Of a DNA stretch of 51,613 bases, positions 32,978 through 43,074 are shown one piece after another. Every line of letters begins with the position of its first letter. Position 1 is the first letter of the stretch. Made by a program: the position numbers and the translations under genes. This DNA comes from Balamuthia mandrillaris (taxonomy: Eukaryota > Discosea > Longamoebia > Balamuthiidae). The stretch lies in NCBI GenBank assembly GCA_031835245.1, contig JAVKOQ010000359.1:1-51613 (forward strand), written 5' to 3'. The notes beneath the pieces were generated by a model. That model did no database searches. It saw only the letters and a list, made by a program, of their open reading frames with translations, and was not told the DNA's origin.

Positions 32978-34364
32978 TTAAGGCATGAGGAAGCGTATTC
33001 TTTCAAAGACGTTAGCAGAGCCGCGAGCCTCGATCAAAGCTTGAAGGTCCTTTGGCCTGGAACGCATCAACATCTTGTCCTCCTCGATACTCCATGGCTT
33101 CAACTCTGAAAAGTGTGGTTTTGTTTTGACAAAAGATGAACAAAATGTACCAAAACACGAACTTGAAAACGCGTTTACCTTCAACAATACATGTAATTCG
33201 GGACTCACTGTCAGGCTCTGTATCAAAGAGGGTGAGATACTTCCTCGCTTTGCCAACATCTCCGCTAAACACCCACAAGGCGTGAATGACTAGCTTCTCG
33301 GAGCATCCGGTCGTGTTTTGCAGCTTGTGAATGTTGAGCTTCGCCACCGATTGTTGCATGCTCTTTCTGCGAATGTTCTCCAGCCTCTCTGTCTGGAGTT
33401 GTTCCTCTTTCTGAAGCCTTCTCATTTGTCGGCTCGTCTTTGTTGGCGTCTTTGGTTTGATTGGCCGTGGTTGTTCTTCTTCTGCTTCTTCCTCCTCGTC
33501 TTCTTCTTCTCGTTGTTTTTCTGATTCACGCGTTGCCAGTTCTTCCATTTCTTGTTGACGTTGTCGTTTTCTTACTTCATAAATTTTTACCTCCTCTTCT
33601 ACTTCTTCAACTTCTTCTGATTCGGCAACTTCTTGTTGCATTGCTTCTACTTCTTTCTCTTTCTCTTTCTCTTTTTCTGGCTCCTGTTCTTTTGTTGTTG
33701 TGGCTTCTGATTGCTGCTTACCTCTTCGCTTTCGTTTAGCAATTCTCTTCTTTTGAGGCTGTTGCTTTTGTGCCTTCGTTTTCTTCGCCTGTTTCCTCTT
33801 CTTCGCCTGAACTTCTTCTTCCTCTTCGTCTTCCTCTCCGTCTTCCTCTTCGTCTTCTGAAGCCACATTACCCCTCTCCAACACTTCTTCCACTTGACTC
33901 ATCAAGACTTGTGTCTCTTCATCCGTTCCCTCTTCCTCTTCTCCATTTCTCTCTACGTCTTCCTCTCCTTCTTCCTCTGACTCTGATGGTTCTCCTCTTT
34001 CTCTTCTTTCTTTCCTTCGTTGTTTTCTTGCTCTTTCCTGTTCTTCTTTGTACTCTCTCAATCTTCGCAGTAAGTCTGGCTTATTTCCATTCGTATGTAA
34101 TCCTCTATCCTTCAATGCCGCTCTCAATTGGATCAACGTCATTCCAGTGAATTCATCTTCGGGTAGAGAATAAGGCATGGAAGAACGACGTTTGCTGGAA
34201 ACATTGTTAGGAGAAGCAAATGGAGAGCTAGGATAATCAAGTTGTAAACGAGGATAAAGTTTTCGTCGCCAGTGGTTTCTCATGGACACTGGTGTGTGTC
34301 GTGGGCACAACTGTTCCAAAAAAAATTAATAATGAACGGAGAAAGAGAAAGCGAGAGAAAGGCC

Positions 34365-34416
<52 letters not shown>

Positions 34417-35611
34417 CCCATCGCGAGACATATTACGCCAGAGAATGTTGCCAGTAGGAGTAAAATTCTCGCCATGCTTTTCGACATAGCGAATCATGAT
34501 CTCTTCCTCTTCAGGAAGAAAGATATTACGACTTTTGAGCAAAGAAAGAACGATGAGAAAGCGCGGATTAAAACGTTAATGAGGGAGAAAACCTACTCTG
34601 GAATGGACTGCGGTTTGTTACGAGGGATGAGATAGTCCGAAATGGCCTTTTATTGATTATGTGTTATTTTTGTAAGAAAAAGAAGAAGAGCAAAACGATA
34701 CAAGCAGAAGCAGAAGCAGAAGAAGAAGAAGCAGAAGAAGAAGAAGAAGAAGCAGAAGAAGAAGAAGAAGAAGAACAAGAAGAAGAAGAAGAAGAAGAAG
34801 AACAAGAAGAAGAAGAAGAAGAAGAAGTGAAACTTTCGTACCAATCTTCTCTTGGCTTTCACGCAATCTACTACAAACTTGGCCGAGTACGCGTTCCCAA
34901 TGGTGGGTGCCGGCAATCTGCCTTCCGTTGGCGGCAACAGGTAGTACACCCTTTGAGGGGCGTTCTCTTCCTCCTCCACATTTTCGTGCTCCTCCTGTTC
35001 TTCTTCTTTTTCCTCTTCTTCTCCTCCTTTGTCGTTGCCCTTTTCCCTGCGGCGACGCTCTCTCCCCTCCACTGATTTGACCAGCGGGTCTTCCTCCTTC
35101 ACCATCGGCGGCGTGTCGCTCAGCGCTCCTCCGTATTTCTTATCATTTTTGAGGGAAAAAAAAATTGGTAACCTTAGGAACAAAGATTAAGGGAGTGAGG
35201 GTTTACCTCGATCAGTCGAACGATGGCGCTCCTCCCCAACATCGGCGGCACAAAAAACAGCATCGGCTCTCCGTACCAATCCGCGAATAATTTGGGCAGC
35301 GTTCGATTTCTGCGCAGTCTCCTCAGCCTTCGTTTCGTGGATGGGCGAGCCATAGCTTGCCATTCATCTTCTTCGTCTTCATCGTGATCATAGTTCACTT
35401 CTTCCTCTTCTACTTCTTCCTCTTCCTCCTCCTCTTCCTCTTCCTCTTCTTCTCCACCCTCGGACAGCTCCCACCACTGCTTTTCTTTCTCCTTGTTGAG
35501 CTCCTCGTCCTCCAGGAAGGGCAGCTGGGACTTGCGCCTGCCACGTCGGGTCTTTCTTGCCCCTCCTCCACCCGTGGAATAACGGGTCTTTCGTTTTCTA
35601 GGTCTTGGCAT
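32978..35611 (-). CDS. Rap1 (TERF2IP) telomere-protein homologue with SAP-like insert
   Basis: Six exons join in phase: 35611-35207, 35138-34842, 34646-34597, 34531-34417, 34310-33179 and 33105-32978; 708 aa. Order of domains: a basic/acidic N-terminus; BRCT about residues 105-250 (GEPMLFFVPPMLGRSAIVRL, YSAKFVVDCVKAKRRLAISD); one Myb domain about 254-315 (NIFLPEEEEIMIRYVEKHGE, GNILWRNM, SMRNHWRRKLYPRL); a SAP-like motif about 335-370 (FTGMTLIQLRAALKDRGLHT); a long acidic Lys/Glu coil; and a C-terminal RCT-like region (LQNTTGCSEKLVIHALWVFS, KPWSIEEDKMLM, FERIRFLMP). BRCT-Myb-RCT is the hallmark of Rap1, which binds shelterin partners or telomeric DNA and influences silencing. The SAP-like motif is not standard for animal or yeast Rap1. 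It could add DNA binding. The introns hold (GA)n/(GAA)n tracts. Confidence 0.85.
34699..34828. repeat. (GAA)n/(GCAGAA)n microsatellite in a Rap1 intron
   Basis: On the sense strand this reads TTC/TTG and fills most of the 195-bp intron between BRCT-encoding exons 2 and 3. Poly-Glu or poly-Leu frames through it are artefacts. Confidence 0.9.
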
Positions 35612-36009
35612 TTTTGTTTTTGGTTCCTGCCCCCCCTCTCACCCTAACCTCGGATCGTTTGGCTCTCTCTTCCTCTTCTTCTCTCTTCTTCTCTCTTCAG
35701 TGCGACATAAATATTTGTCGACAACTCCAACGGCTATTTTTCCCACGATCCTCGGGACGTCATGATGTTATGATCTAACGGTAGCCAAGAAAAAAAAAGC
35801 ATCCACTGCAAGAGTGCCAGTTCCTGGTCGACAAGAATGTATTTTTGTCGACGATTTGATAGTGAAAAACAGGGAAAATTGGGTGAAATAATTTTAGTAC
35901 ATTATTTTTAGGATCTGGCACCAACTTCATTTTTCCAAGAAATAAAGGTTAAGTTAACTTTTATTTACAGCGATAAACAAAAAAAAACAAAAAACAAAAC
36001 AACACAAAC
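35612..36009. promoter_or_regulatory. Divergent promoter region with three GTCGAC motifs and a short inverted repeat
   Basis: This region separates Rap1 (-) from the transposase-like gene (+). GTCGAC occurs at 35717-35722, 35827-35832 and 35847-35852. Near 35813 agtgccagttcct faces aggatctggcac at 35911, an imperfect inverted pair about 85 bp apart. The second member also pairs with 38811. The side nearer Rap1 probably serves Rap1. The part from 35911 onward may belong to a mobile element. Confidence 0.45.
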
Positions 36010-38270
36010 ATGCCACGTGCAAAAAGAGTCAAACGCCAACCGCCTTATGTTTGTGAGCACCTCTACTGTTCACCACAACGGTTTGTTGCACAGGATACCT
36101 CCACCCTCAATCGACATGAAAGGCGCAAGGGAGGAGGAGGGCATACGTGTAATGCAACTAATTGCACAACCTGCAAGCGATGGGAAAACCATCGACTTGG
36201 AAAGAAGAACCCAAACGACCTGAGGTTCGAGTGCCGTCACTCTGTTTGTGGCAAACGTTACAAATCAGAAGAGTCAAGAAGAGAGCATGAAGCAACAGTT
36301 CAACATACCTGCTCACCTGATTCCTGTGCCCGTTGTAAGGAGATAGCCACCCGCCAGGATGAAAAGGGAAAAGAGAAGGAAAAGCAAGAGCAGGCAAAGG
36401 AAGAAGTGAAGAAGCAACGCGAAGAAGAAATAGAAGAAGCTAAGCAAGACATCATGGAGGCGATTGAAACGAAGGTGACTTGGGATGTTGAAGGAAACGT
36501 GCGAGTAGCTGTAGCAAAAGCAGCAGTGGAAGGAGCACTCCAAGTTGATGTAGTATTAGGAGTGGCTGCCATTATTCACTCTTCTCCAGTGATTGAAGGA
36601 TGGCTACAAGCAAACCTCTCTACATCTACTTATCAACCTTGTGTGACAGACCTTGTCTGGTTGAAGAATGTGTTGCATATACCAGATCGTTGTTGGGAGT
36701 TGGTTGTTCATATTTTCAAGCTATCAAAACAAGCAAGCCTACATCAAGTTCGAAAGAAGCAATGTGAGTTGTTAAACAAGAAGGAATTGGTTGCAACAAA
36801 AGGTGGAAAAGGAAGTATGTACCAGCCGAAAGAGTTTGTACAGCAACTCTTTTCATCTTCTAAACTTCAAGCAGCAGATCGACCTGTTTTAAAGCTTGCC
36901 TTTGATGGATCTACAGCAGCCAAAAAAACTCGTCTACAAATGGAAGTTGGGACGATGGAGTTCATAAGCAAGAAATCCACATTGAAGGCGCTCAAATCGT
37001 CACACAACTGTCATCCTTGGCTGTTGTATTTAGGAAACGAAGATGGAGAAACATTAATCAGAGAACTTGGTGATCAACGAGCAGTGCTCAACGACTGGAT
37101 AGAAAAGGGTGTGCTACTTACTTCTTCTTCTGGTGAATTGGTGCACCTGTGGCCATACATTGTGGTTGACTTGAAGGCCTTGGCTGTTTTTAGTGGCATG
37201 TATCAATTCTATCGCAGCAACTCTACCTGTCGCTGTTTTTGGTGCAATGTCACAAAGCGGCAGTTAGCACAAGGTGAACTCTCAGCAGAAGAAACTCGCT
37301 TTCGTACCTTAGAGGATGTCAAAAATGATTGGAAAGCAGTTATCAACTGGGAAGAGGCAACAAGGAGATCAAAAGCGACAGATCATCATGGACAGGTTTG
37401 TGTTGTTTTTTGTTTCTATTTGCTCTTCTGACTTTTGTTGGTGGTCTTGTTTGCTAAAAGGTGCTTGAACCTGTGTTGTTTTTAAATCCAATGCAAGTTA
37501 TTCCAGATCTTCTTCACCTATTAATGGGCGTAGTTCGCAAACTCATCAATAAGACAATTGAGCTCGCAGCAGAACGACCAAGGTTACAACAACTTTTTGT
37601 TGAACGAATGGCTGGAATTGGGATTTACCTTATTCCAGCAGCTTCTGGAGTTGGTTTCAAGAAGAGGATTAAAGACAGCAGGCTCAACAGACGTGAACAT
37701 TTAATCATCCTTGAAAATCACACGTTCATTTTAGCAGACCTTGAGGAAGGCATGCCTAGAAGAGCACCAATTCGAACAACACTTCCACGAGTTCGTCAGG
37801 TTTGGGCAGCTTTCCATCAAACAGCCTGTTTAGCAATGCAGGAAAAGCTGAGCATCACGGATGAGGAATGGAAGCAAGAGGCAAAGGTGTTTTTGCAAGC
37901 CTTTATTCAGGCATGGAATGGAAGGGATGTTACTACATACATTCACGTGTTTGTTGACCACCTTGGCTACTGGCTGGAGCGAGAAGGCTCGGTCGAAAAG
38001 TTCAGCAACTTTGGCATTGAAACCACGCACGCCGATCTCAAGCGGATGATGACGCAGTCAACACAAGGCTTCGCGGGAATCAATTCCGGTGATTGTTCTC
38101 TTCCACAGCAGCTCCTTGAAAGGCAAGCGCTTTGTGCTGAAGCTGCCGCTGCCGCTGCCTCTCCCGTTGTAGCAAAAGTTCAAGGTGCTACACAAAGAGG
38201 TGAAAGGTCATGGGCAGAGAGAAATCTTGAGCATTTTCCCGACCTTCAGAGATATATAAGAGAGCAATAA
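36010..38270 (+). CDS. Zinc-finger, transposase-like protein of a widespread uncharacterised family
   Basis: Two exons join in phase (36010-37395, 37461-38270), about 731 aa, intact. Two atypical C2H2/CxxC fingers open the protein (CEHLYCSPQRF with RHERRKGGGGHTC; ECRHSVCGKRY with REHEATVQHTC), followed by a charged coil. The core shows ordered acidic and Cys motifs: VLKLAFDGSTAAKK, YLGNEDGETLIREL, YIVVDLKALAVFSGMYQF, CRCFWCNVTKRQ, IPDLLHLLMGVVRKLI, and HADLKRMM near the end. I recall similar patterns (DG, NGxE, DlK, CxWC, LHxxxGvv) in multicopy proteins of cnidarians and fungi that behave like transposases. The assignment to a named superfamily is uncertain. The coding frame is uninterrupted, so the copy is either young or domesticated. 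Confidence 0.65.
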
Positions 38271-38278
38271 AAGCAAGC

Positions 38279-38678
38279 ATACCTGTTCATTAAACTCATG
38301 TGGCCACTGCAGTGTGCCATGCGCATTGAAAACTTGGTAACGAAGGCTGATTTTTGTCCTGAGCCTCTTGAAATCGTAGGACACCGTTACTTCGGGCGTG
38401 AGCTCTGCATAGCCGCCATCCGTGAAGTTTTTTCTCCTCATGTTTAATGGGAACGGTGAAGCCTGAAACTGTTCCTCCGTCTTGTAGTGCACGGACTCAG
38501 TTGTTCCCCAAACAAAAGCATGAAAGGGCGGAGGTACCACTACTGCAACAACAACTGGAAGCTTTCGTGGCTCTTGAGTCAGGTTCCATAGGCAGCTAAA
38601 CACAAAATAGCTTATGTCTTCCTCAGCGACAAACACCCCCGCTCCTTGTCTTTGTTGTCGTTGTTGTTCTTCTTCCAT
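38279..38678 (-). CDS. Small hypothetical protein, tail-to-tail with the transposase-like gene
   Basis: ATG at 38678 opens a frame (EEDISYFVFSCLWNLTQEP, VVVAVVVPPPFHAFVWGTTE, YAELTPEVTVSYDFKRLRTK). The well-composed part runs to WPHEFNEQ near 38282, where a gtatgc donor-like site follows. The reading frame itself would continue to a stop at 38208 by overlapping the last codons of the neighbouring gene. The composition is that of a real protein, with mixed beta-strand pattern and no low complexity. Whether the gene is truncated, ends in a further unseen exon, or belongs to the mobile element is unclear. I do not recognise the family. Confidence 0.45.
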
Positions 38679-38826
38679 CGTCGATCGCGTCGTGTCTTCC
38701 CTTTCTTCTTTTCCCCCTTTTTATCGTTTTTTAGAGTTTTTTTTTTCGTGGCTTTGTCTACAACAAATGCCAATGTAATGGCAAAAGAGCCAAAAAACCC
38801 ATATTTGGGTTAGTGCCAGGTCCTGC

Positions 38827-39940
38827 CGCACCGATTTTTAGAGGAAAAATTCTGCAGTGTATAGCTACCCAAAACTTCAAAATTAATTTTATGGATTCAT
38901 CACGTGCCTTCACGTTCTCCTTCTATTTCCAACCAAGTTTCGTTGAGTTCTTTTCTTTTTTTTTTTTGCCACTCAACCAAAAAACAAAAGCAAAGCCGAA
39001 GAACAACAGGAACGCGACAAACAAGACCACCATGAAGTCATTGTCGAGGTTCGGGTCTGGGCGTTGTCCCTGTGCATTCCCATTCGTGCCCACCGCCACC
39101 CCGTATAAGCCCGCCCTTCTTCCCCAAGGAAGGCACTACCATTAATGGTTGGGTGTGGCGGTGGTCCTTGTCGACACCAATTTTCCCCGCTAATAGTGGC
39201 AGGGAAGCTCAGGGACTCTTTGGTTGCCTTTTTTCTCCCTTGCCTTTTCTTCTCAGCCAATGGTCGACTTGAAGCGTCGGCAAAAAGTTTTTAACGATCA
39301 TTTGTGCCTTTTAGTTTATTATTTGGCTTTTAGCCTTCCTGTCTTGGCCTCAGCACGGCCATTGCTAGCCGTTGCGAAACTAGTCCTCCTCACCACCTGG
39401 ACCTGTGATGTTATGTCATTCGCTGCGGCTCCCTGAGCATCGTAAGCAACTGAGAACAAACCGCCTCATTCAACCAAAAAACAAGGCCTGTGTCCGGTAG
39501 GATGACTCCCACCACCAGGCTGCAGCTGCACCATACGGGAGGCAGCCTCAACCGGCGCAACAAGAACCGGAGGAGTGTTGGACAAGATTAGGCAAATGGT
39601 GGTATATAATGAAAAAAAAAAAGATATGTTTTTGATGAACATTCAAAAATCCCAAAAGGGTTTCGGTTTTTATTCTTTTCTTTTTCGTCTGGAAAACAAA
39701 GCTTGTCTTTTAAAAAAAATATAAAAGTCTAAAAAAAAAATTAAGTAATGCTGCCGCGTAAAACTCTAAAAACAAAACCAAAAAAAAAAGTGTTTTTTTT
39801 TTGCGTTACAAAAACTCTAAAGCAGCAAAACAGCCAAAGTCTAAAACGAAAAAAGCATCTGAACAAAAAAGAAACCAAAAAAAAAACCTTTGTGGATGAA
39901 ACCTTTTGAGCAACGTGCAAAACTGAGGTCAGAGAGGGAT
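38827..39940. other. Long intergenic region, no gene supported
   Basis: About 1.1 kb with A/T homopolymer runs (39590-39890) and GTCGAC at 39171-39176 and 39263-39268. Several short frames exist on both strands, but none has a believable start, domain or intron pattern. The last 300 bp are A/T-rich, as expected for the 3' flank of the minus-strand repeat-protein gene. Confidence 0.5.
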
Positions 39941-42040
39941 TTAGAAGAAGAGAGCACGAAGTGCAGCAGCAGAGGAGGTGTCTCCGGTGTTGTATTGGAT
40001 GTCGCCACCGTCGCCGTAGGCCTCGCCATCATAGGCAATATCACCGCCATCGTAGGTCACAACATCACCGCCGTCGTACATGACATCGCCGCCGTCATAG
40101 GTCACAACGTCCTCGCCGTCATAAGTGACGTCCCCGCCATCATAGGTCACGACGTCTTCGCCATCGTAGGCAATATCACCGCCATCGTAGGTCACATCTC
40201 CGCCGTCGTACATGACGTCTCCGCCGTCGTAGGTCACAACGTCCTCGCCATCGTAGGCAATATCACCTCCATCGTAGGTCACATCTCCTCCGTCGTACAT
40301 GACGTCCCCGCCGTCGTAAGTGACAACGTCTTCGCCATCATAAGTGACGTCTCCGCCATCATAGGTCACAACATCCTCTCCGTCGTAGGCAATGTCACCA
40401 CCATCGTAGGTCACAACGTCACCGCCATCATACATGACGTCTCCACCGTCGTAAGTCACAACGTCTTCGCCGTCATAAGTGACGTCTCCGCCATCATAGG
40501 TCACAACATCCTCTCCGTCATAAGAAATATCACCACCATCGTAGACAACGTCGCCGCCATCGTAAGAAACGTCGCCACCGTCATAGGTCACAACGTCCTC
40601 GCCATCATAAGTGACGTCTCCGCCGTCGTAGGTCACAACGTCTTCACCGTCGTAAGAGATATCGCCGCCATCATAGGTCACATCTCCTCCGTCGTACATG
40701 ACATCCCCACCGTCGTATGTGACAACGTCTTCGCCATCATAAGTGACGTCTCCGCCATCATAGGTCACAACGTCTTCTCCGTCGTAGGAGATATCGCCGC
40801 CATCGTAGGTCACAACGTCTTCACCGTCGTACATGACGTCTCCGCCGTCGTAGGTCACAACGTCTTCGCCATCGTAGGAGATATCGCCGCCATCATAGGT
40901 CACATCTCCTCCGTCGTACATGACATCACCGCCGTCATAAGTTACGTCGCCACCGTCGTAAGAAACGTCGCCACCGTCGTAGGTCACAACGTCCTCGCCG
41001 TCATAAGTGACGTCGCCACCATCGTAGGTCACAACGTCCTCGCCATCGTAGGCAATATCACCGCCGTCGTAGGTCACATCTCCTCCGTCATACATAACAT
41101 CTCCACCATCATAGGTCACAACGTCTTCGCCATCGTAAGAGATATCACCGCCGTCGTAAGTCACAACGTCCTCACCATCATAGGAAACGTCGCCGCCATC
41201 GTAGGTCACAACGTCCTCTCCGTCATACATAACATCTCCGCCATCATAGGTCACAACATCCTCTCCATCGTAAGAGATATCGCCGCCATCGTAGGTCACG
41301 TCTCCTCCATCGTACATGACGTCTCCACCGTCGTAAGTGACAACGTCTTCGCCATCGTAGGAGATATCGCCGCCATCATAGGTCACAACGTCTTCTCCGT
41401 CGTACATGACGTCTCCACCGTCGTAGGTCACAACGTCTTCGCCATCGTAGGAGATATCGCCGCCGTCATAGGTCACGTCTCCTCCATCATAGGAAACATC
41501 ACCGCCATCGTAGGAGACATCGCCGCCATCATAAGATACGTCGCCGCCATCGTAGGTCACAACGCCTTCGCCATCGTAAGAGATATCGCCGCCATCATAG
41601 GTCACGTCTCCTCCGTCATACATGACGTCTCCACCGTCGTAAGTCACAACGTCTTCTCCATCGTAGGAGATATCGCCGCCATCATAGGTCACAACGTCTT
41701 CTCCGTCGTACATGACGTCTCCACCGTCGTAGGTCACAACGTCCTCGCCATCATAGGAGATATCGCCGCCATCGTAGGTCACGTCTCCTCCGTCGTACAT
41801 GACGTCGCCACCGTCGTAGGTCACAACGTCCTCGCCGTAGGTAACATCACCGCCGTCGTACGTTACAACGTCTTCGCCGTCATACGTGACGTCTCCGCCA
41901 TCGTAAGTCACATCCTCGCCGTCGTAGGTCACGTCACCGGCGCCGTACTGCACGTCCATGCCTCGCTTGTTGCGAAGAGGCCTGGCCAGACCGGCAGTAG
42001 CCAGCAAGGCCAAAATGGCCAAAGTCAAAAGTAACTTCAT
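39941..42040 (-). CDS. Secreted Asp-Gly-Tyr repeat protein
   Basis: A single uninterrupted exon of 699 aa. It starts with a typical signal peptide (MKLLLTLAILALLATAGLA) and a short basic segment (RPLRNKRG). About 80 tandem units of 7 or 8 residues follow: D-V/I-x-Y-D-G-G/E, or D-V-V-T-Y-D-G-G. The C-terminus is short and non-repetitive (IQYNTGDTSSAAALRALFF). The repeats contain no Cys, Lys or Arg and roughly two to three acidic residues each, giving a very acidic, Tyr- and Gly-rich chain. Regular spacing of Tyr and Val with Asp-Gly turns suggests a stacked beta-solenoid or a Ca2+-binding extracellular polymer such as cyst-wall or surface-coat material. That role is inference. No family is recognised. 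Nucleotide repeats are 21/24 bp and evidently exchange or slip. Confidence 0.8.
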   Translation of the reverse strand: MKLLLTLAILALLATAGLARPLRNKRGMDVQYGAGDVTYDGEDVTYDGGDVTYDGEDVVTYDGGDVTYGEDVVTYDGGDVMYDGGDVTYDGGDISYDGEDVVTYDGGDVMYDGEDVVTYDGGDISYDGEDVVTYDGGDVMYDGGDVTYDGGDISYDGEGVVTYDGGDVSYDGGDVSYDGGDVSYDGGDVTYDGGDISYDGEDVVTYDGGDVMYDGEDVVTYDGGDISYDGEDVVTYDGGDVMYDGGDVTYDGGDISYDGEDVVTYDGGDVMYDGEDVVTYDGGDVSYDGEDVVTYDGGDISYDGEDVVTYDGGDVMYDGGDVTYDGGDIAYDGEDVVTYDGGDVTYDGEDVVTYDGGDVSYDGGDVTYDGGDVMYDGGDVTYDGGDISYDGEDVVTYDGGDVMYDGEDVVTYDGGDISYDGEDVVTYDGGDVTYDGEDVVTYDGGDVMYDGGDVTYDGGDISYDGEDVVTYDGGDVTYDGEDVVTYDGGDVSYDGGDVVYDGGDISYDGEDVVTYDGGDVTYDGEDVVTYDGGDVMYDGGDVVTYDGGDIAYDGEDVVTYDGGDVTYDGEDVVTYDGGDVMYDGGDVTYDGGDIAYDGEDVVTYDGGDVMYDGGDVTYDGGDIAYDGEDVVTYDGGDVTYDGEDVVTYDGGDVMYDGGDVVTYDGGDIAYDGEAYGDGGDIQYNTGDTSSAAALRALFF
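39975..41955. repeat. 21/24-bp coding minisatellite
   Basis: The DNA is built from units such as cgccgtcgtaggtcacaac and its variants. Higher-order blocks of about 90-140 bp recur, for example the stretch around 41340-41460 closely repeats that around 41640-41760. Unit changes are mostly at third codon positions (cca/ccg, gta/ata). Confidence 0.95.
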
Positions 42041-43074
42041 TTGCTTAGAAGCGAACCGAGCGCTGTTCCTCTTGTGGTTTGTTTGTTGGTTGGTTTGTTT
42101 GTGAAGAGGATGATGAGAAAATAGAATGAAGGGGCACCAGCGGCGGCATGTTATATAGTTGACGATGGTTGAAGTTGTGGGTCGTGAAATTCACGCCGAA
42201 TGGTAACGGATCGGTTATCTTGAAGAAGCCAAAAACGGGAGTGTTGACGTGGCATGTGCCCATTGACGCGGAGTTGAGTGAACTGGCTTCTGATTGGGGG
42301 AGAGAGGAAGATCGCCGTCATGAATGAGGCCAGGAGAGGGCGGCTTTCTTGGTTGCTTCCAGGGATTTCGTTGCTGCTCCACTTTGTTATTGCCCGCCAA
42401 TGGTGCAGTAGGAGGTGGGAGGAGAGTTGCGTTCGGCGTCTTTTCAGCGGTTTATCGGCCTGTTTGGCCTTCATTCTTCTTTCATTATTCGTCCCTGACC
42501 CATCTCGCTTTGCCATTTTTGTGTTTTGCAGATGTTTGTACTGCAACGCGTCCTCTCTCGTCGATTTCATTCTGTTTCCTTGCTCTCCGTCTGCTGTTTT
42601 TCCACAATCTTTCAGTTTTCCTCACCTCTCTATCCTCCTCTCTGTTTTGCTCTTCGCTTCTCTTCCTCTCCCCTCTCTGCTCTCTGCTCTCTGCTCTCTG
42701 CTCTCTGCTCTCTGCTCTCTGCTCTCTACTTTCTCCTCTCTGCTCTCTCCTCTCTGCTCCCTCCTCTCTCCCCTCTCCTATTCCCTCTCCTCTCTCGGAG
42801 GTACCTTGTGTCCCTTTTTTACAAGTGTTAAAAACCCAAAAGAAAAGAAAAAGAAAAAGAAAAAGAAAAAAGAAAAAGAAAAAGAAAAAGAACAAGAAAA
42901 AGACAAAGACAAAGACAAAGACAAAGAATTAAAAGTGAAAGAAAAGTTCCAAAAAAAAAAAACAACAAAGAAAAAAAGAGAAAAAGATAAAAAGAGAAAC
43001 CCAAAAAAAAAGGGAGGTACTGTCCATAAATATAGGCTTGTTGGAAACTACACACCAAGCTCACAAGGTCCCCC
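42041..43074. other. Intergenic region with TCTCTGC minisatellite and A-rich tract
   Basis: Left part (42041-42300): promoter side of the repeat-protein gene. At 42672-42730 a 7-bp unit (tctctgc) repeats about eight times inside a CT-rich stretch (42590-42800). At 42838-42990 an A/G/C-rich tract (aaagaaaaag, then aaagac repeats) follows. Open frames here are low-complexity or lack support; no gene is called. Confidence 0.6.

Larger units (their letters stand above)
35911..38826. mobile_element. Candidate DNA transposon carrying the zinc-finger transposase-like gene
   Basis: The left word aggatctggcaccaac (35911-35926) and the right word gttagtgccaggtcct (38811-38826) are inverted copies matching at 14 of 16 positions. 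They bracket the 731-aa gene and a tail-to-tail minus-strand frame. The inverted ends are short and no clear target-site duplication is visible, so the borders are provisional. Confidence 0.4.

Noticed and set aside
38813-39436. Several short frames in the 38.8-39.4 kb gap
   Set aside because: None has a recognisable motif, plausible splice sites or similarity to neighbours.
39890-42034. A 714-codon plus-strand open frame of hydrophobic repeats
   Set aside because: It mirrors the secreted repeat gene on the minus strand, which has a signal peptide, a natural start and a non-repetitive C-terminus. The plus frame has none of these.
42151-42570. Minus-strand frame of 139 codons upstream of the repeat-protein gene
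   Set aside because: Composition is random and basic. There are no domain, intron or signal features, and it overlaps promoter and CT-rich DNA.
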